Source: Phycisphaerales bacterium (lineage in GTDB: Bacteria; Planctomycetota; Phycisphaerae; Phycisphaerales; UBA1924). From it: a stretch of 64,000 nucleotides of DNA. Of the stretch, positions 24,796 through 33,570 are shown in pieces. The notes under the pieces were generated by a model that saw nothing but the letters and a program-made list of their open reading frames with translations, did no database searches and was not told the DNA's origin. The first letter of the stretch is position 1; each line of letters opens with the position of its first letter. The position numbers and the translations under genes are program-made. The stretch spans positions 1-64,000 of the forward strand of contig WFPK01000025.1 of the NCBI GenBank assembly GCA_015487555.1, read 5' to 3'.

Positions 24796-26085
24796 ATGGA
24801 TGCATCAGACACCCCCATGATTATTCTGCTCGTCGCTTTGCTGGTGTGCTCTGCATTGACCTCGGGTTCGGAAACCGCCCTCTTCGGGATTACCCACGGG
24901 CAGCGGGCGATGCTCAAACGCACCAACGCCAAGCTCTCGCGCATCATCGAGTCCTTGCTCACGCGCCCGCGTGAGCTTTTGATGCAGGTACTCTTGCTCA
25001 ATATGGTGGTCAATGTCTCGTACTTCATCGTCACCAGCATCCTGACGATCCACGCTGACTCGATGATTGCTCAGGTCGCGATTTCGGTGATTTCGCTGGG
25101 CGCGATCATCCTTATCGGCGAGGTCTTCGCCAAGCTCTTCGCCTCGTCGGCGACGATCCTGTTCTTGAGATTTGCCGGGCCGATGCACATCATGATCCGC
25201 CGACCGATCTCGCCTGTGATCAGATTTATGTACGCATGGATCGTGGGCCCGCTATCGAGGTTATTTGCACCAAGTCAGTCCAAAGCCCAGCCTCACGCGG
25301 TTTCGCCAGAGCAGATGGGAACGCTCATCGAGCTCAGTGTCCACGATGGTGTGATTGATCCCGGCGAGCAGGAGCTGCTCACTTCGATTGTGTCGATGGG
25401 GCAGATGCGTGTTGAGCAGGTGATGACGCCTCGGGTTGATATGTCGTGGATTGATTTCAATACGAGCAACGAGGAGATCATCACGATCTGCAAAGCCACC
25501 GGGCGGACGAGGCTTTTGGTCTGCAAAGACGGGATCGACGCGGGGGTCGACGGCATGGTCAACGCCCGCAGGGTGCTCGAAGGACAAACAATCGAGCAGG
25601 CGATGAGCGAGGTGCTCTTTGTCCCCGAGCAGAGCCGCCTTGATATGCTCATCGAGCAGTTCCGCCAATCCGGGCAGAGCGTCGCGGTGTGTGTCGATGA
25701 GCACGGCGGGGTCTCGGGGATCGTCACCATCGCCGATGTCACCAAAGAACTCATCGAAAGCGTTGGCGACCCACACCATGATTTGGCCAACGAGGTTCAA
25801 CTCGTCGGCGTAGGCAAATGGATCGTGCCCGGTCGATTGTCGATCCGGGATTGGTCTGCGATGTTTGCTGACCGATCGGTGATCGAGCACGCCAAGAAGG
25901 TCAACACACTCGGCGGGTTGGTAATGGTTTTGCTTGATCGTGTGCCTGAGGTCGGCGACCGGGCCCGGATTGGTGAGATTCAGCTGACGGTTGTGGAGAT
26001 GGACGAGCGTTCGATCGAGCGTATCGAGGTGAAACTTATCGAAAGCGATCAGGATGAAAGCGATCAGGACGGGGGTGCATCATGA
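24796..26085 (+). CDS. CNNM/DUF21-CBS-CorC_HlyC membrane protein (1 of 2)
   Basis: A 429-residue hemolysin-C-like membrane protein: an N-terminal DUF21 (CNNM) membrane domain (IILLVALLVCSALTSGSETA, MLKRTNAKLSRIIESLL and LLMQVLLLNMVVNVSYFIV), a CBS pair (VEQVMTPRVDMSWIDF and VAVCVDEHGGVSGIVTIAD) and a C-terminal CorC_HlyC domain (VNTLGGLVMVLLDRVPEVGD). CNNM proteins are linked to magnesium/sodium transport and nucleotide sensing through the CBS pair. It overlaps the next gene by 4 bp (ATGA), so the two are translationally coupled. Confidence 0.9.
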   Translation: MDASDTPMIILLVALLVCSALTSGSETALFGITHGQRAMLKRTNAKLSRIIESLLTRPRELLMQVLLLNMVVNVSYFIVTSILTIHADSMIAQVAISVISLGAIILIGEVFAKLFASSATILFLRFAGPMHIMIRRPISPVIRFMYAWIVGPLSRLFAPSQSKAQPHAVSPEQMGTLIELSVHDGVIDPGEQELLTSIVSMGQMRVEQVMTPRVDMSWIDFNTSNEEIITICKATGRTRLLVCKDGIDAGVDGMVNARRVLEGQTIEQAMSEVLFVPEQSRLDMLIEQFRQSGQSVAVCVDEHGGVSGIVTIADVTKELIESVGDPHHDLANEVQLVGVGKWIVPGRLSIRDWSAMFADRSVIEHAKKVNTLGGLVMVLLDRVPEVGDRARIGEIQLTVVEMDERSIERIEVKLIESDQDESDQDGGAS

Positions 26086-27077
26086 GTGCTTCTGAACTGA
26101 TTTTCTGGTGGGCAATCATGTTCATCGGGCTCGGTGGGGCAGCGATGTGCTCGGGGTTTGAGGTTGGGTTGTATACGGTCAACCGGGTGTTGGTGCGTGT
26201 GCATGCTGTTGGAGGGCATCAAGGCAGACGGGCACGGGTGCTCGAGTCCCAGATCGAGCATGCCGCCTCGACGCTGACAGCTTTGCTGGTCTGGAACAAC
26301 ATCTCGAACTATGCGGGTACCTTGGCACTCACGACGCTGATTGCGACACTCGGGCTCGCCGACATCGAGATGATCCTCATCCAGGTGGTGGTGCTGACGC
26401 CAGTGCTTTTGGTATTTTCTGAAGCGATGCCTAAGGAAATCTTCCGCTCCAATGCCAATATGCTGATGGAGCGCTTTGCTTATGTGATCTATTGCATGAG
26501 GCTGGTGCTCATCTGGATCCCGATTGTGCCTGTGCTTATGTGGGTCGCCAACGGGGCATCGAAACTCGTTGGCGTCGATACACTCGGCTCATTGACCACC
26601 GCGCGCGAACGGATGGCCGACCTGCTCAAGTTTGGCTCGAACCAGATGAGCGATGCCCAGGTCTCGCTGATCGAACGGGCGCTCGAACTCGAGCATGCGA
26701 CGGTGCGTTCTGAGATGATCCCGCTGCGCAATGCGGCGTTTGTGCGCACAAACTGGTCGATCGCCAAAGCCCGGGCCTTTATCCGCAATCACCCCTACAC
26801 GCGATACCCAGCCCTTTCACCCAAGGGGCAGGTGGTCGGGATTCTAAGCAGCATCGACCTGTATACCCAATCGGAGATGGATACTCACCAGTCAGTCCAA
26901 GCTTTGCTGCACCCGCCTGTGCGGGTCGAAGGCGGGCTTTCGGTGAGTCAGGCGCTGGGCAAGCTCAGTCAAGGGAGTGGACGATTGGGGATTGTGACCC
27001 TTGGTGATCGTGATGTAGGGATCATTACTCGAAAGGACCTGATCGAGCCTCTGGTCGGGGAGCTTGAGGATTGGTAA
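26082..27077 (+). CDS. CNNM/DUF21-CBS membrane protein (2 of 2)
   Basis: A 331-residue paralogue of the preceding gene: DUF21 membrane domain (LGGAAMCSGFEVGLYTVNRV, LVWNNISNYAGTLALTTLIA) and a CBS pair (MIPLRNAAFVRTNW and LGIVTLGDRDVGIITRKDLI). It lacks the C-terminal CorC_HlyC domain. Tandem, overlapping CNNM genes suggest that the products form a heterodimer. Confidence 0.88.
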   Translation: MSASELIFWWAIMFIGLGGAAMCSGFEVGLYTVNRVLVRVHAVGGHQGRRARVLESQIEHAASTLTALLVWNNISNYAGTLALTTLIATLGLADIEMILIQVVVLTPVLLVFSEAMPKEIFRSNANMLMERFAYVIYCMRLVLIWIPIVPVLMWVANGASKLVGVDTLGSLTTARERMADLLKFGSNQMSDAQVSLIERALELEHATVRSEMIPLRNAAFVRTNWSIAKARAFIRNHPYTRYPALSPKGQVVGILSSIDLYTQSEMDTHQSVQALLHPPVRVEGGLSVSQALGKLSQGSGRLGIVTLGDRDVGIITRKDLIEPLVGELEDW

Positions 27078-27201
27078 AGTGTTTGGTGGGCGATCCCATT
27101 TGTCTGATAGAAGGATGCCCAGTCTAAGCCTCAAGGGGGAATAGCTCAAACTTTGGGTGTGTTCGCCAAGAGAATCGCATGTGCTGAAAAGAGGATTCCT
27201 G

Positions 27202-27660
27202 ATGCAGAAGTCAAAGCTGATTGTTCCATTCTTGCTCGTGGTCGCTGCTGCGATTTTCGTGCTCCCCACGGTGATCGGTCTGATCAAAGGCACCGCCGAC
27301 ACGCCGGGCGTCTTTGCCGATGCCTATACCCTGACTCAGGCAGCCGAGCTTTCTAAAGAAACCGGCAAACCGATGCTGGTTTTGGCGACCGCCGACTGGT
27401 GCCCGCCTTGCCAGACACTCAAGCGAACGACCCTTGTGGATCCAACCGTGGTCGAGTGGATCAAGGCCAATACGATCCCGGTGTATCTCGAAGATGCAGT
27501 CAATGGCGAGGAGATCGGTGGGTTGGGCGTGCGATCGTACCCAACGACGATGCTGATTCAGGATGACAAGGTCTTGGTGTCGGTGCCCGGGGCGGTCAAG
27601 GCGGGCTCATTTGTGCGGGCGCTGAGTGCTGCGATTCCTGCGACACCCAAAGCGCCCTAA
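27202..27660 (+). CDS. membrane-anchored thioredoxin-like protein
   Basis: A 152-residue thioredoxin-fold protein. The ATG at 27202 follows a GAGG ribosome-binding site and starts the membrane anchor (LIVPFLLVVAAAIFVLPTVI). The active site is LVLATADWCPPCQTLKRTT, a standard CPPC; the cis-Pro motif is VRSYPTTMLIQDDK. Likely a periplasmic disulfide reductase, or a partner of DsbD-like proteins. It precedes a repeat-rich intergenic region. Confidence 0.88.
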   Translation: MQKSKLIVPFLLVVAAAIFVLPTVIGLIKGTADTPGVFADAYTLTQAAELSKETGKPMLVLATADWCPPCQTLKRTTLVDPTVVEWIKANTIPVYLEDAVNGEEIGGLGVRSYPTTMLIQDDKVLVSVPGAVKAGSFVRALSAAIPATPKAP

Positions 27661-28065
27661 AATGGAAGCGAGTCAAAAGCTGCCCTTTCGCCATGCTCTG
27701 CGGCGGGCCTCCCTGCAAGGGTGCAGGGAGGGGCGATGCCGATCCTCTTGCTTTGTCCCTCGGTCGTGGCTGACGGCTCAAAGGCATCCCATCGGGTGCC
27801 ACTACTCGCCGTCTTCGGTGCCGTCGTGTCTTTGTTTGGTTGAGCACACGGGCACTACTGCGCCCTTCGGGCGAGTAGTGGCACCCAGATTCGGATTGAT
27901 AATCGAGCCGTCAGATGCGACCGAGCTCATCGTCGCCCTTGCCTTCCTTTCTGAATCCTTATTCTGCCAGAACCAAATGGGTATGTATCGGGTATAGACT
28001 CAGAGAACGACCAATCGGCGTTCCCGTGTATGTGCGGGGGCGTTTGTGTCCATATGGAGGCCATC
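27661..28065. other. repeat-rich intergenic region
   Basis: This 405-bp gap holds no gene that I can support. It contains a perfect 10-bp hairpin at 27708-27731 (CCTCCCTGCA, loop AGGG, TGCAGGGAGG), which may terminate the thioredoxin transcript although no T-run follows, and then the palindromic element at 27765-27913. The ctp promoter should lie after 27913. GGAGG at 28056-28060 is the ctp ribosome-binding site. Confidence 0.7.
27765..27918. repeat. twin-hairpin palindromic element, copy 1
   Basis: About 150 bp, bounded by TGACGGCTC (27771) and its inverted copy GAGCCGTCA (27905). Inside, a 17-base arm at 27794-27810 (GGGTGCCACTACTCGCC) is repeated in inverse at 27870-27886. The right half also folds on itself (CACTACT/AGTAGTG around a CGCCCTTCGGGCG loop). 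Copy 2 at 49.7 kb has the same layout with CGACT in place of CTACT in both arms, so the pairing is preserved by compensating changes. No coding content. Confidence 0.85.
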
Positions 28066-29751
28066 ATGGCTCAGAAAAGCTCATTGCTGCTCATAGGGAT
28101 TCTTGGCATCGCGGTTGTTGGCTCGACCATCGCGGTGGCGACCAACGCCATCCGTGTGACGGCTGACGACTACGCATTCTTTGATCCGATTGTCGATGTC
28201 GAGACGCTTATCGAGGGACTCTATGTTGAAGAGCCTGATACCGACAAGCTCCAGCTCGGGGCGATCAATGGCATGATCGAGGAGCTCAACGATCCATACA
28301 CCACCTTTGTTCCCAAACGAGATACTGACGATTTCGAGCGAAGTCTGACCGGCGAGTATGTCGGGATCGGGGCCGAGGTGCAGATTCGGGACGGTTGGCT
28401 GACGATTTCGTCGCCGCTCGATGGATCGCCTTCGTGGAAGGCCGGGGTGATGCCTGATGATCGGGTGATCAAAATTGATGGTGAGAGCACCGAAGGGCAA
28501 TCCATCGACGATGCAATTGATCGGCTCATCGGCGAGCCTAAGACCAAAGTGGTCATCACGGTCGAACGCGGCGCCGAGACACTCGATATCGAGATCATCC
28601 GCGACCATATCAAAGTTCAGGCGGTCAAGGGGTTCATGCGCCTCGAAGGCGACGGGGCCTGGGAGCATGTGATTGATTCGGATCGGAACATCGGATACAT
28701 TCGGCTGACGCAGTTCACACCCAAGGCGGCCCTCGAGATTATTCATGCGATTAACAACGCTGAAAAAGAGAACGGCGAAGAGCTCGGGGGGTTGATCCTC
28801 GACCTGCGATTCAATCCCGGTGGGTTGCTCGACGAGGCGGTGAAGATCGCGGATATGTTTATCGACGAGGGCACGATTGTCTCGACCAAGGGGCGGGTGT
28901 TCGAGGAGCGTATCGAGCGGGCGCACAAGAAGAATACGATCATCGACATGCCTTTGGTTGTGCTGATCAACGGGCAGAGCGCCTCGGCTTCGGAGGTCTT
29001 GTCGGGTGCATTGTCCGATCATGATCGGGCCGTTGTCATCGGGACGCGATCGTTTGGTAAGGGATCGGTGCAGACGGTTCGCGAGCTTGAGAGTGGTGCT
29101 GGGATATTGAAGATCACCGAGCAGTATTACTATCTGCCCTCGGGTCGGTTGCTCCATCGACGCGATGATTCGACGGTGTGGGGGGTTGATCCGACGCCTG
29201 GATATTATGTGCCGGTGAGCAACGAGGAGATCGGCGAGATGCTCGCAGCGAGGCGTGAGCAGGAGATTCTCACGCATGTTGATGCAGCCGACACGGTGGA
29301 TATCCATGATACGGATGCGGTGCTCGATGCGCTCAAAGACCCGCAGTTGACTGCAGCGGTGCGGGTGATGCAAAATCGGATTGATACAGGGATATTCGAG
29401 CCCGTCGGGATCGAGGCCAATGCGCCCGATGATGTCGCGCTCGCTGAGCTCAATGCGCTGCGGAACCAGGAAGAGCGGATGCTCCGCGAGTTGACGAGAC
29501 TCTACAAACGCGTCGAAGCGGTTGAAAGCGGGATTGACGAAGCCAAGGCTGAGGAAAACCCACGCGATTTCTGGGACGACGAACTCGAACTCAAAGGCGG
29601 CGAGCTCATCGTCCGCGATAAGGACGGCAACATCGTCACCACCCTGAGAATCACAGGCGAGAACCTCGAACGCTGGCTCATTGATGCCGATGTCGAGAAA
29701 GTCGAGAAGGTCGAGCAGACTGAAGATTCAGAAACGGAATCCGGTTCGTGA
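28066..29751 (+). CDS. ctp: S41 family C-terminal processing peptidase
   Basis: Periplasmic serine protease of the CtpA/Prc family, which trims or degrades proteins from a C-terminal tag. The 561-residue product starts at the ATG at 28066, five bases after GGAGG. It has a signal anchor (LLLIGILGIAVVGSTIAVAT), an N-terminal helical part with INGMIEELNDPYTTFVP, a PDZ domain (SPLDGSPSWKAGVMPDDRVI), and a protease core with the nucleophile in GQSASASEVLSGAL and the Lys in RSFGKGSVQTVREL. The C-terminal 180 residues form an added helical/acidic region. The stop overlaps the tsaD start by 4 bp. Confidence 0.93.
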   Translation: MAQKSSLLLIGILGIAVVGSTIAVATNAIRVTADDYAFFDPIVDVETLIEGLYVEEPDTDKLQLGAINGMIEELNDPYTTFVPKRDTDDFERSLTGEYVGIGAEVQIRDGWLTISSPLDGSPSWKAGVMPDDRVIKIDGESTEGQSIDDAIDRLIGEPKTKVVITVERGAETLDIEIIRDHIKVQAVKGFMRLEGDGAWEHVIDSDRNIGYIRLTQFTPKAALEIIHAINNAEKENGEELGGLILDLRFNPGGLLDEAVKIADMFIDEGTIVSTKGRVFEERIERAHKKNTIIDMPLVVLINGQSASASEVLSGALSDHDRAVVIGTRSFGKGSVQTVRELESGAGILKITEQYYYLPSGRLLHRRDDSTVWGVDPTPGYYVPVSNEEIGEMLAARREQEILTHVDAADTVDIHDTDAVLDALKDPQLTAAVRVMQNRIDTGIFEPVGIEANAPDDVALAELNALRNQEERMLRELTRLYKRVEAVESGIDEAKAEENPRDFWDDELELKGGELIVRDKDGNIVTTLRITGENLERWLIDADVEKVEKVEQTEDSETESGS

Positions 29752-30806
29752 TCGTCCTGGGGGTCGAATCTTCATGCGATGAAACCGCAGCGTCGATCGT
29801 CGAAGACGGGCAGATCGTGCGTTCGTCGATCGTGGCGAGTCAGTACGAGCTCCACGAAGAGTTCGGAGGCGTTGTTCCCGAGATCGCCTCGCGCGCCCAC
29901 GAACAGCACATGATCCCTGTGCTCCGCGATGCGGTTGCGCAAGCGGGGATCGAGCTACGCAAGATCGACGCGATCGCGGTGGGGCATCGACCGGGGTTGA
30001 TTGGGTCGTTGCTGGTTGGTTTGAGCGCAGCCAAGGCCTTGGCGTGGTCGCTCGGGGTGCCGATGGTCGGGGTGGATCATGTGCATGCACACCTCTACGC
30101 CGGGATGCTCGGCAGAGAGATTCCCAGGTTCCCCGCGTTGGGCGTGGTGATCTCAGGCGGGCACACCTCGCTCTATCGCATGGACTCAGAGATGAAACTC
30201 ACCCGCTTGGGCGCGACGATCGACGATGCGATCGGCGAAGCGTTTGATAAGGTCGCTGCGATTTTGGAGCTTGGGCATCCGGGGGGACCAAAGCTCGATG
30301 CGCTGGCTGCAGAGGATGGATCCGATGATCGGGCGTTTGATTTTCCAGTGTCTCGATTGGGCAAAGAATCGCTCGATTTCAGTTATTCGGGGCTCAAAAC
30401 CGCGGTGCTTTATACGGCCAAGGGGCGTCCTGCGCCGCCTGCGCTCAAGGGCAAGCCGCCACTTCCAAAGCCTGCGGTTCCTGAGCTGACCGATGAGCGC
30501 AAGCGCGACATCGCAGCGAGTTTTCAGCGTGCAGCGGTCAAGGCGCTGACACTCAAAATCGGGCGGGCGCTCGAACATATTGATGATTGCCGCACCCTGA
30601 TCGTCGGCGGCGGCGTCAGCGCCAACACCCTCGTGCGCTCCGAGATGAGCCGCATGGCCGACGAACATGGGCTCGAGTTGTTGATCCCGGAGATGGCGCA
30701 CTGTGTCGATAACGCAGCGATGATCGCAGGGCTGGGCACCAAGCTCCTCCAGGCGGGTTATCGCGACGACTTCTCCCTCTCGGCAGTGCCCACGGCGGCG
30801 TGCTGA
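29748..30806 (+). CDS. tsaD: tRNA N6-adenosine threonylcarbamoyltransferase
   Basis: Transfers threonylcarbamoyl to A37 of ANN-decoding tRNAs, with TsaB and TsaE. The product is 352 residues. Motifs: MIVLGVESSCDETAASIVED, HEQHMIPVLRDA, the metal-binding HxxxH in GVDHVHAHLYAGML, PALGVVISGGHTSLYRM, LGATIDDAIGEAFDKVA, LDFSYSGLKTAV and CVDNAAMIAGLGTKLL. It starts with GTG overlapping the ctp stop (GTGA), so translation is coupled. The stop overlaps the next start (TGATG). Confidence 0.96.
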   Translation: MIVLGVESSCDETAASIVEDGQIVRSSIVASQYELHEEFGGVVPEIASRAHEQHMIPVLRDAVAQAGIELRKIDAIAVGHRPGLIGSLLVGLSAAKALAWSLGVPMVGVDHVHAHLYAGMLGREIPRFPALGVVISGGHTSLYRMDSEMKLTRLGATIDDAIGEAFDKVAAILELGHPGGPKLDALAAEDGSDDRAFDFPVSRLGKESLDFSYSGLKTAVLYTAKGRPAPPALKGKPPLPKPAVPELTDERKRDIAASFQRAAVKALTLKIGRALEHIDDCRTLIVGGGVSANTLVRSEMSRMADEHGLELLIPEMAHCVDNAAMIAGLGTKLLQAGYRDDFSLSAVPTAAC

Positions 30807-31348
30807 TGGATTTCGATTTCCTCGATCAACCCGTCGATCGCCCAATCCACCCGGCAGCCCTCGATGTGGAGACGCTGCTCAAGGATTGCACCATTTCCCG
30901 AGGACGAGCATCGGGACCCGGCGGGCAACATCGCAACAAGGTCGAGACGCATATCACCGTGGTGCATAACCCTAGCGGGATTGATGCCCAGGCGGGCGAG
31001 CGACGGTTGGCCAAGGAGAATCAGTCCGTGGCCATCCGCAGGCTTCGGCTCAAGCTCGCGATGGAGATTCGGATCGAGGTGCCCGCTGGCGAGATCCGAT
31101 CCCAGCTCTGGAAAAGCCGATGCGTGAAGAATCGGATCGTGTGCAATCCCAAGCATGCGGATTATCCGAGCCTGCTCGCCGAGGCATTGGATGTCATCGA
31201 GGCGTGCGGGTTCGATCTCAAGAAGGCATCGGCTCGGCTTGAATGTTCGACGACCCAGCTCATCCGGCTTATCGGGGATCATCGCCCCGCGTTGGAACAA
31301 CTCAATCAATCGCGCGAAGATCGCGGATTGCACAGGCTCAAAGTGTGA
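30806..31348 (+). CDS. peptide chain release factor-like protein (GGQ domain only)
   Basis: A 180-residue protein with the catalytic domain of class I release factors and no codon-recognition domain: CTISRGRASGPGGQHRNKVE with the GGQ motif that triggers peptidyl-tRNA hydrolysis. Such short proteins (ArfB/YaeJ and related families) rescue stalled ribosomes. The C-terminus differs from ArfB: instead of a plain basic tail it has a small helical part (DVIEACGFDLKKASARLECS) that looks like a helix-turn-helix. The ATG at 30806 overlaps the tsaD stop; a GTG at 30800 is an alternative. Confidence 0.85.
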   Translation: MDFDFLDQPVDRPIHPAALDVETLLKDCTISRGRASGPGGQHRNKVETHITVVHNPSGIDAQAGERRLAKENQSVAIRRLRLKLAMEIRIEVPAGEIRSQLWKSRCVKNRIVCNPKHADYPSLLAEALDVIEACGFDLKKASARLECSTTQLIRLIGDHRPALEQLNQSREDRGLHRLKV

Positions 31349-31380
31349 TTCGGGCGGATTTGCGGGTACACTACTGATCT

Positions 31381-32880
31381 ATGCCACCGTCCAAAGATCG
31401 TGAATCCATCAAAATGCAGGCGGAAAAAACCGTCCTGGCCGCCTTGCGCCTGCCCGATTCGAACTATGACCAGCGCGATTCCTTCGGCGAGCTGCGCGAG
31501 CTGGCGGTCCAGGCCGGCGCCGTGATCGTCGGCGAGATCGAACAACGCAAAGACCGGCCCGAACCGGGCACCTACATGGGCAGGGGCAAGGTCGAAGAGC
31601 TCCGCGATTTGTGCGATGCGACCGGTGCGACTTCGATCATCTTCGATCATGATCTCTCGCCCAAGCAGATCAGCAATATCCAGGAGATCACCAATCGCAA
31701 GGTGCTCGATCGTTCGGAGCTGATCCTTGATATCTTCGCCTCGCGCGCTGCGACGCATGAAGCCAAGCTACAGGTCGAGATCGCCCAGCTCGAATATACT
31801 TTTCCAAGATTGCGCGCGATGTGGAATCACCTCGAACGGCTCGGAAGTTCTGGCGGGGCCGGGAGCATGGGCGGGATGGGCACGCGTGGGCCTGGTGAGC
31901 AACAGCTCGAAGTTGACCGTCGATTAGTCCAACGCCGAAAGTTGGTGCTCCAGCGCGAGCTCGAGGAGATTCAGGTCCGCAAGCGCCGAGCGGTCGAGAA
32001 AAGGAATACGGATTACTTCACGATCGGGCTCGTGGGGTATACCAACGCGGGCAAGAGCACGCTGTTCAATACGCTTACTGAGGGCGGGGCGTATGCCGAC
32101 GATCGCGTGTTTGCCACGCTGATGACCCGCACGCGCGAGTGGGACATGGGCGGCGGGCATACGGCCATGTTGTCCGATACCGTCGGGTTTGTCCGCGATC
32201 TGCCTCACCACCTGGTGGCGTCGTTTCGCGCGACACTCGAAGAGGCGACCCATGCGGACCTGTTGTTGGTGATGCTCGATATTTCTGATCCAAGCGTGGA
32301 GCTGCACTATGAAACCGTGATGAAAACGCTCGATGGGTTGTTCGAGGAGGTCGAGGATCGTCAACAGAAGGATGCGCTCCGCGCCAAACGCGACGGTACG
32401 GGTGACTTCATCGCCTACAAACGACCTGAGTTGTTGGTGCTGCTCAACAAGGCCGATGTTGAGACGGTCGATGAGCAGGATACTCTGTATTGGCAGTCCC
32501 GTGCGCCTGGTGCGATCCCGATCTGTTCGATTGCAGCTGCTGAAGAGGCCCCCGATGATCAGCTGCCGATGGGGCAGGGTGAGTTGATCGAGCGTGTCAA
32601 AGCCATTTCCATTGGTCCGATCGAAGAGCTTGATATCACGGTGCCGATGTCGGATTCAAAGACGATCCACACCATCGAGAACCGGGCCCAGGTGTTGGAT
32701 CGGACTTACGAGAATCAGGTTGTGATTCTTCGGGTCAAGATCGGCAGGAACCAGCTTGCCAAGTTGCGCTCGGCGGGCGCGCGGATGTGGGTGATGACGG
32801 TTGAGGGCGCGCCGTACTTTGCCAACGATGAGAAAACCGGATGGGTGTATGACCCGGCTGCTGCGGATTTGGATTTCTGA
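31381..32880 (+). CDS. hflX: ribosome-associated GTPase HflX
   Basis: GTPase that splits stalled or inactive 70S ribosomes under stress. The 499-residue product has the HflX N-terminal domain (RKDRPEPGTYMGRGKVEELR, FDHDLSPKQISNIQEITNRK, DRSELILDIFASRAATHEAK), the helical linker with a Gly-rich GSSGGAGSMGGMGTRGPGEQ segment, and the GTPase domain: P-loop GLVGYTNAGKSTLFNTLT, switch DTVGFVRDLPHHLVASFR and NKAD. Last gene of the ctp-tsaD-RF-like-hflX run, 32 bp after the previous gene. Confidence 0.96.
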   Translation: MPPSKDRESIKMQAEKTVLAALRLPDSNYDQRDSFGELRELAVQAGAVIVGEIEQRKDRPEPGTYMGRGKVEELRDLCDATGATSIIFDHDLSPKQISNIQEITNRKVLDRSELILDIFASRAATHEAKLQVEIAQLEYTFPRLRAMWNHLERLGSSGGAGSMGGMGTRGPGEQQLEVDRRLVQRRKLVLQRELEEIQVRKRRAVEKRNTDYFTIGLVGYTNAGKSTLFNTLTEGGAYADDRVFATLMTRTREWDMGGGHTAMLSDTVGFVRDLPHHLVASFRATLEEATHADLLLVMLDISDPSVELHYETVMKTLDGLFEEVEDRQQKDALRAKRDGTGDFIAYKRPELLVLLNKADVETVDEQDTLYWQSRAPGAIPICSIAAAEEAPDDQLPMGQGELIERVKAISIGPIEELDITVPMSDSKTIHTIENRAQVLDRTYENQVVILRVKIGRNQLAKLRSAGARMWVMTVEGAPYFANDEKTGWVYDPAAADLDF

Positions 32881-32901
32881 CCGGTCTGTATGATCGATTT
32901 C

Positions 32902-32937
32902 CATGGTTCAAATCATGGTTCAAATCATGGTTCAAAT
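32902..32937. repeat. 12-bp tandem repeat, three copies
   Basis: CATGGTTCAAAT occurs three times without change. It lies in the 75-bp gap between the convergent hflX and asparaginase-like genes. Too short and too few copies for a CRISPR; probably slippage. Confidence 0.9.
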
Positions 32938-32955
32938 GAAGGGGTCTGCCCATTC

Positions 32956-33504
32956 TCAATGGGATGATGATTTGTCTTTACCTTGCACAAATGTTCCGCG
33001 TTCTCGGTCTTTGATTGGTCCTGGGAACTGGTGGGCGTTGCCGTGGGCGACGACATAGATGCCGGGGTCGAGGGCCGCGGTGGCGAAGATGGCTTCGTTG
33101 AGGTTTTGCAAGGCATCGGAGCGTTTCATCTCGAAGGGGCGCATCGCCCCGGTGAGGATGATGGGGATGGTGGGGGATTTGAGGTGCTGATAGAGGTATT
33201 CGCCGGTGTCGCAGAGGGTGTCTGTGCCGTGGAGAATGACGATGCCGGAGCACTCGGTGGGGTCTTCTTTGGAGCCTGTGAGGAGTTCGACAGCCCCGGC
33301 GATGCGCTTGCGGTCGGAATCGGTAAATTCGAGCGAATCCTTGGACATGAGCTCGAGTGTGTTGATGCTGGTGTCTTCGAGGCGGAGCAGGCGGAGCATC
33401 TCCTGGACGATCGAGGTGCGGTTGGAGAGGGTTCCAGCGTGTTCATCGTAGGTTTTTTCGATGGTGCCACCGGTTGAAATGAGCGTGATCTGTCGCATCT
33501 GCAT
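32956..33504 (-). CDS. single-domain asparaginase-like protein
   Basis: A 182-residue protein matching only the N-terminal catalytic domain of L-asparaginases. The nucleophilic Thr is in ITLISTGGTIEKTYDEHAG, the second Thr-Asp pair in IVILHGTDTLCDTGEYLY, and the Lys region in ILTGAMRPFEMKRSDALQNL. The C-terminal domain, which completes the dimer interface in classic enzymes of about 330 residues, is missing. Stand-alone asparaginase domains of about 160-180 residues are known but poorly studied. The start at 33504 is set by the family-conserved MQMRQITLIS. Confidence 0.85.
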   Translation of the reverse strand: MQMRQITLISTGGTIEKTYDEHAGTLSNRTSIVQEMLRLLRLEDTSINTLELMSKDSLEFTDSDRKRIAGAVELLTGSKEDPTECSGIVILHGTDTLCDTGEYLYQHLKSPTIPIILTGAMRPFEMKRSDALQNLNEAIFATAALDPGIYVVAHGNAHQFPGPIKDRERGTFVQGKDKSSSH

Positions 33505-33570
33505 AACCTTCTTCCCTGTTCTCGTCGATATCGTGGATGATATTCGCTCGGTGGCTCGGAGGTTGTGTGT

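Noticed and set aside
28081-29373. 430-residue minus-strand open frame opposite ctp
   Set aside because: Antisense shadow of a conserved protease; composition is typical of mirrored codons.
32902-32937. Possible CRISPR-like repeat
   Set aside because: Direct 12-bp units without spacers; only three copies and no cas genes.
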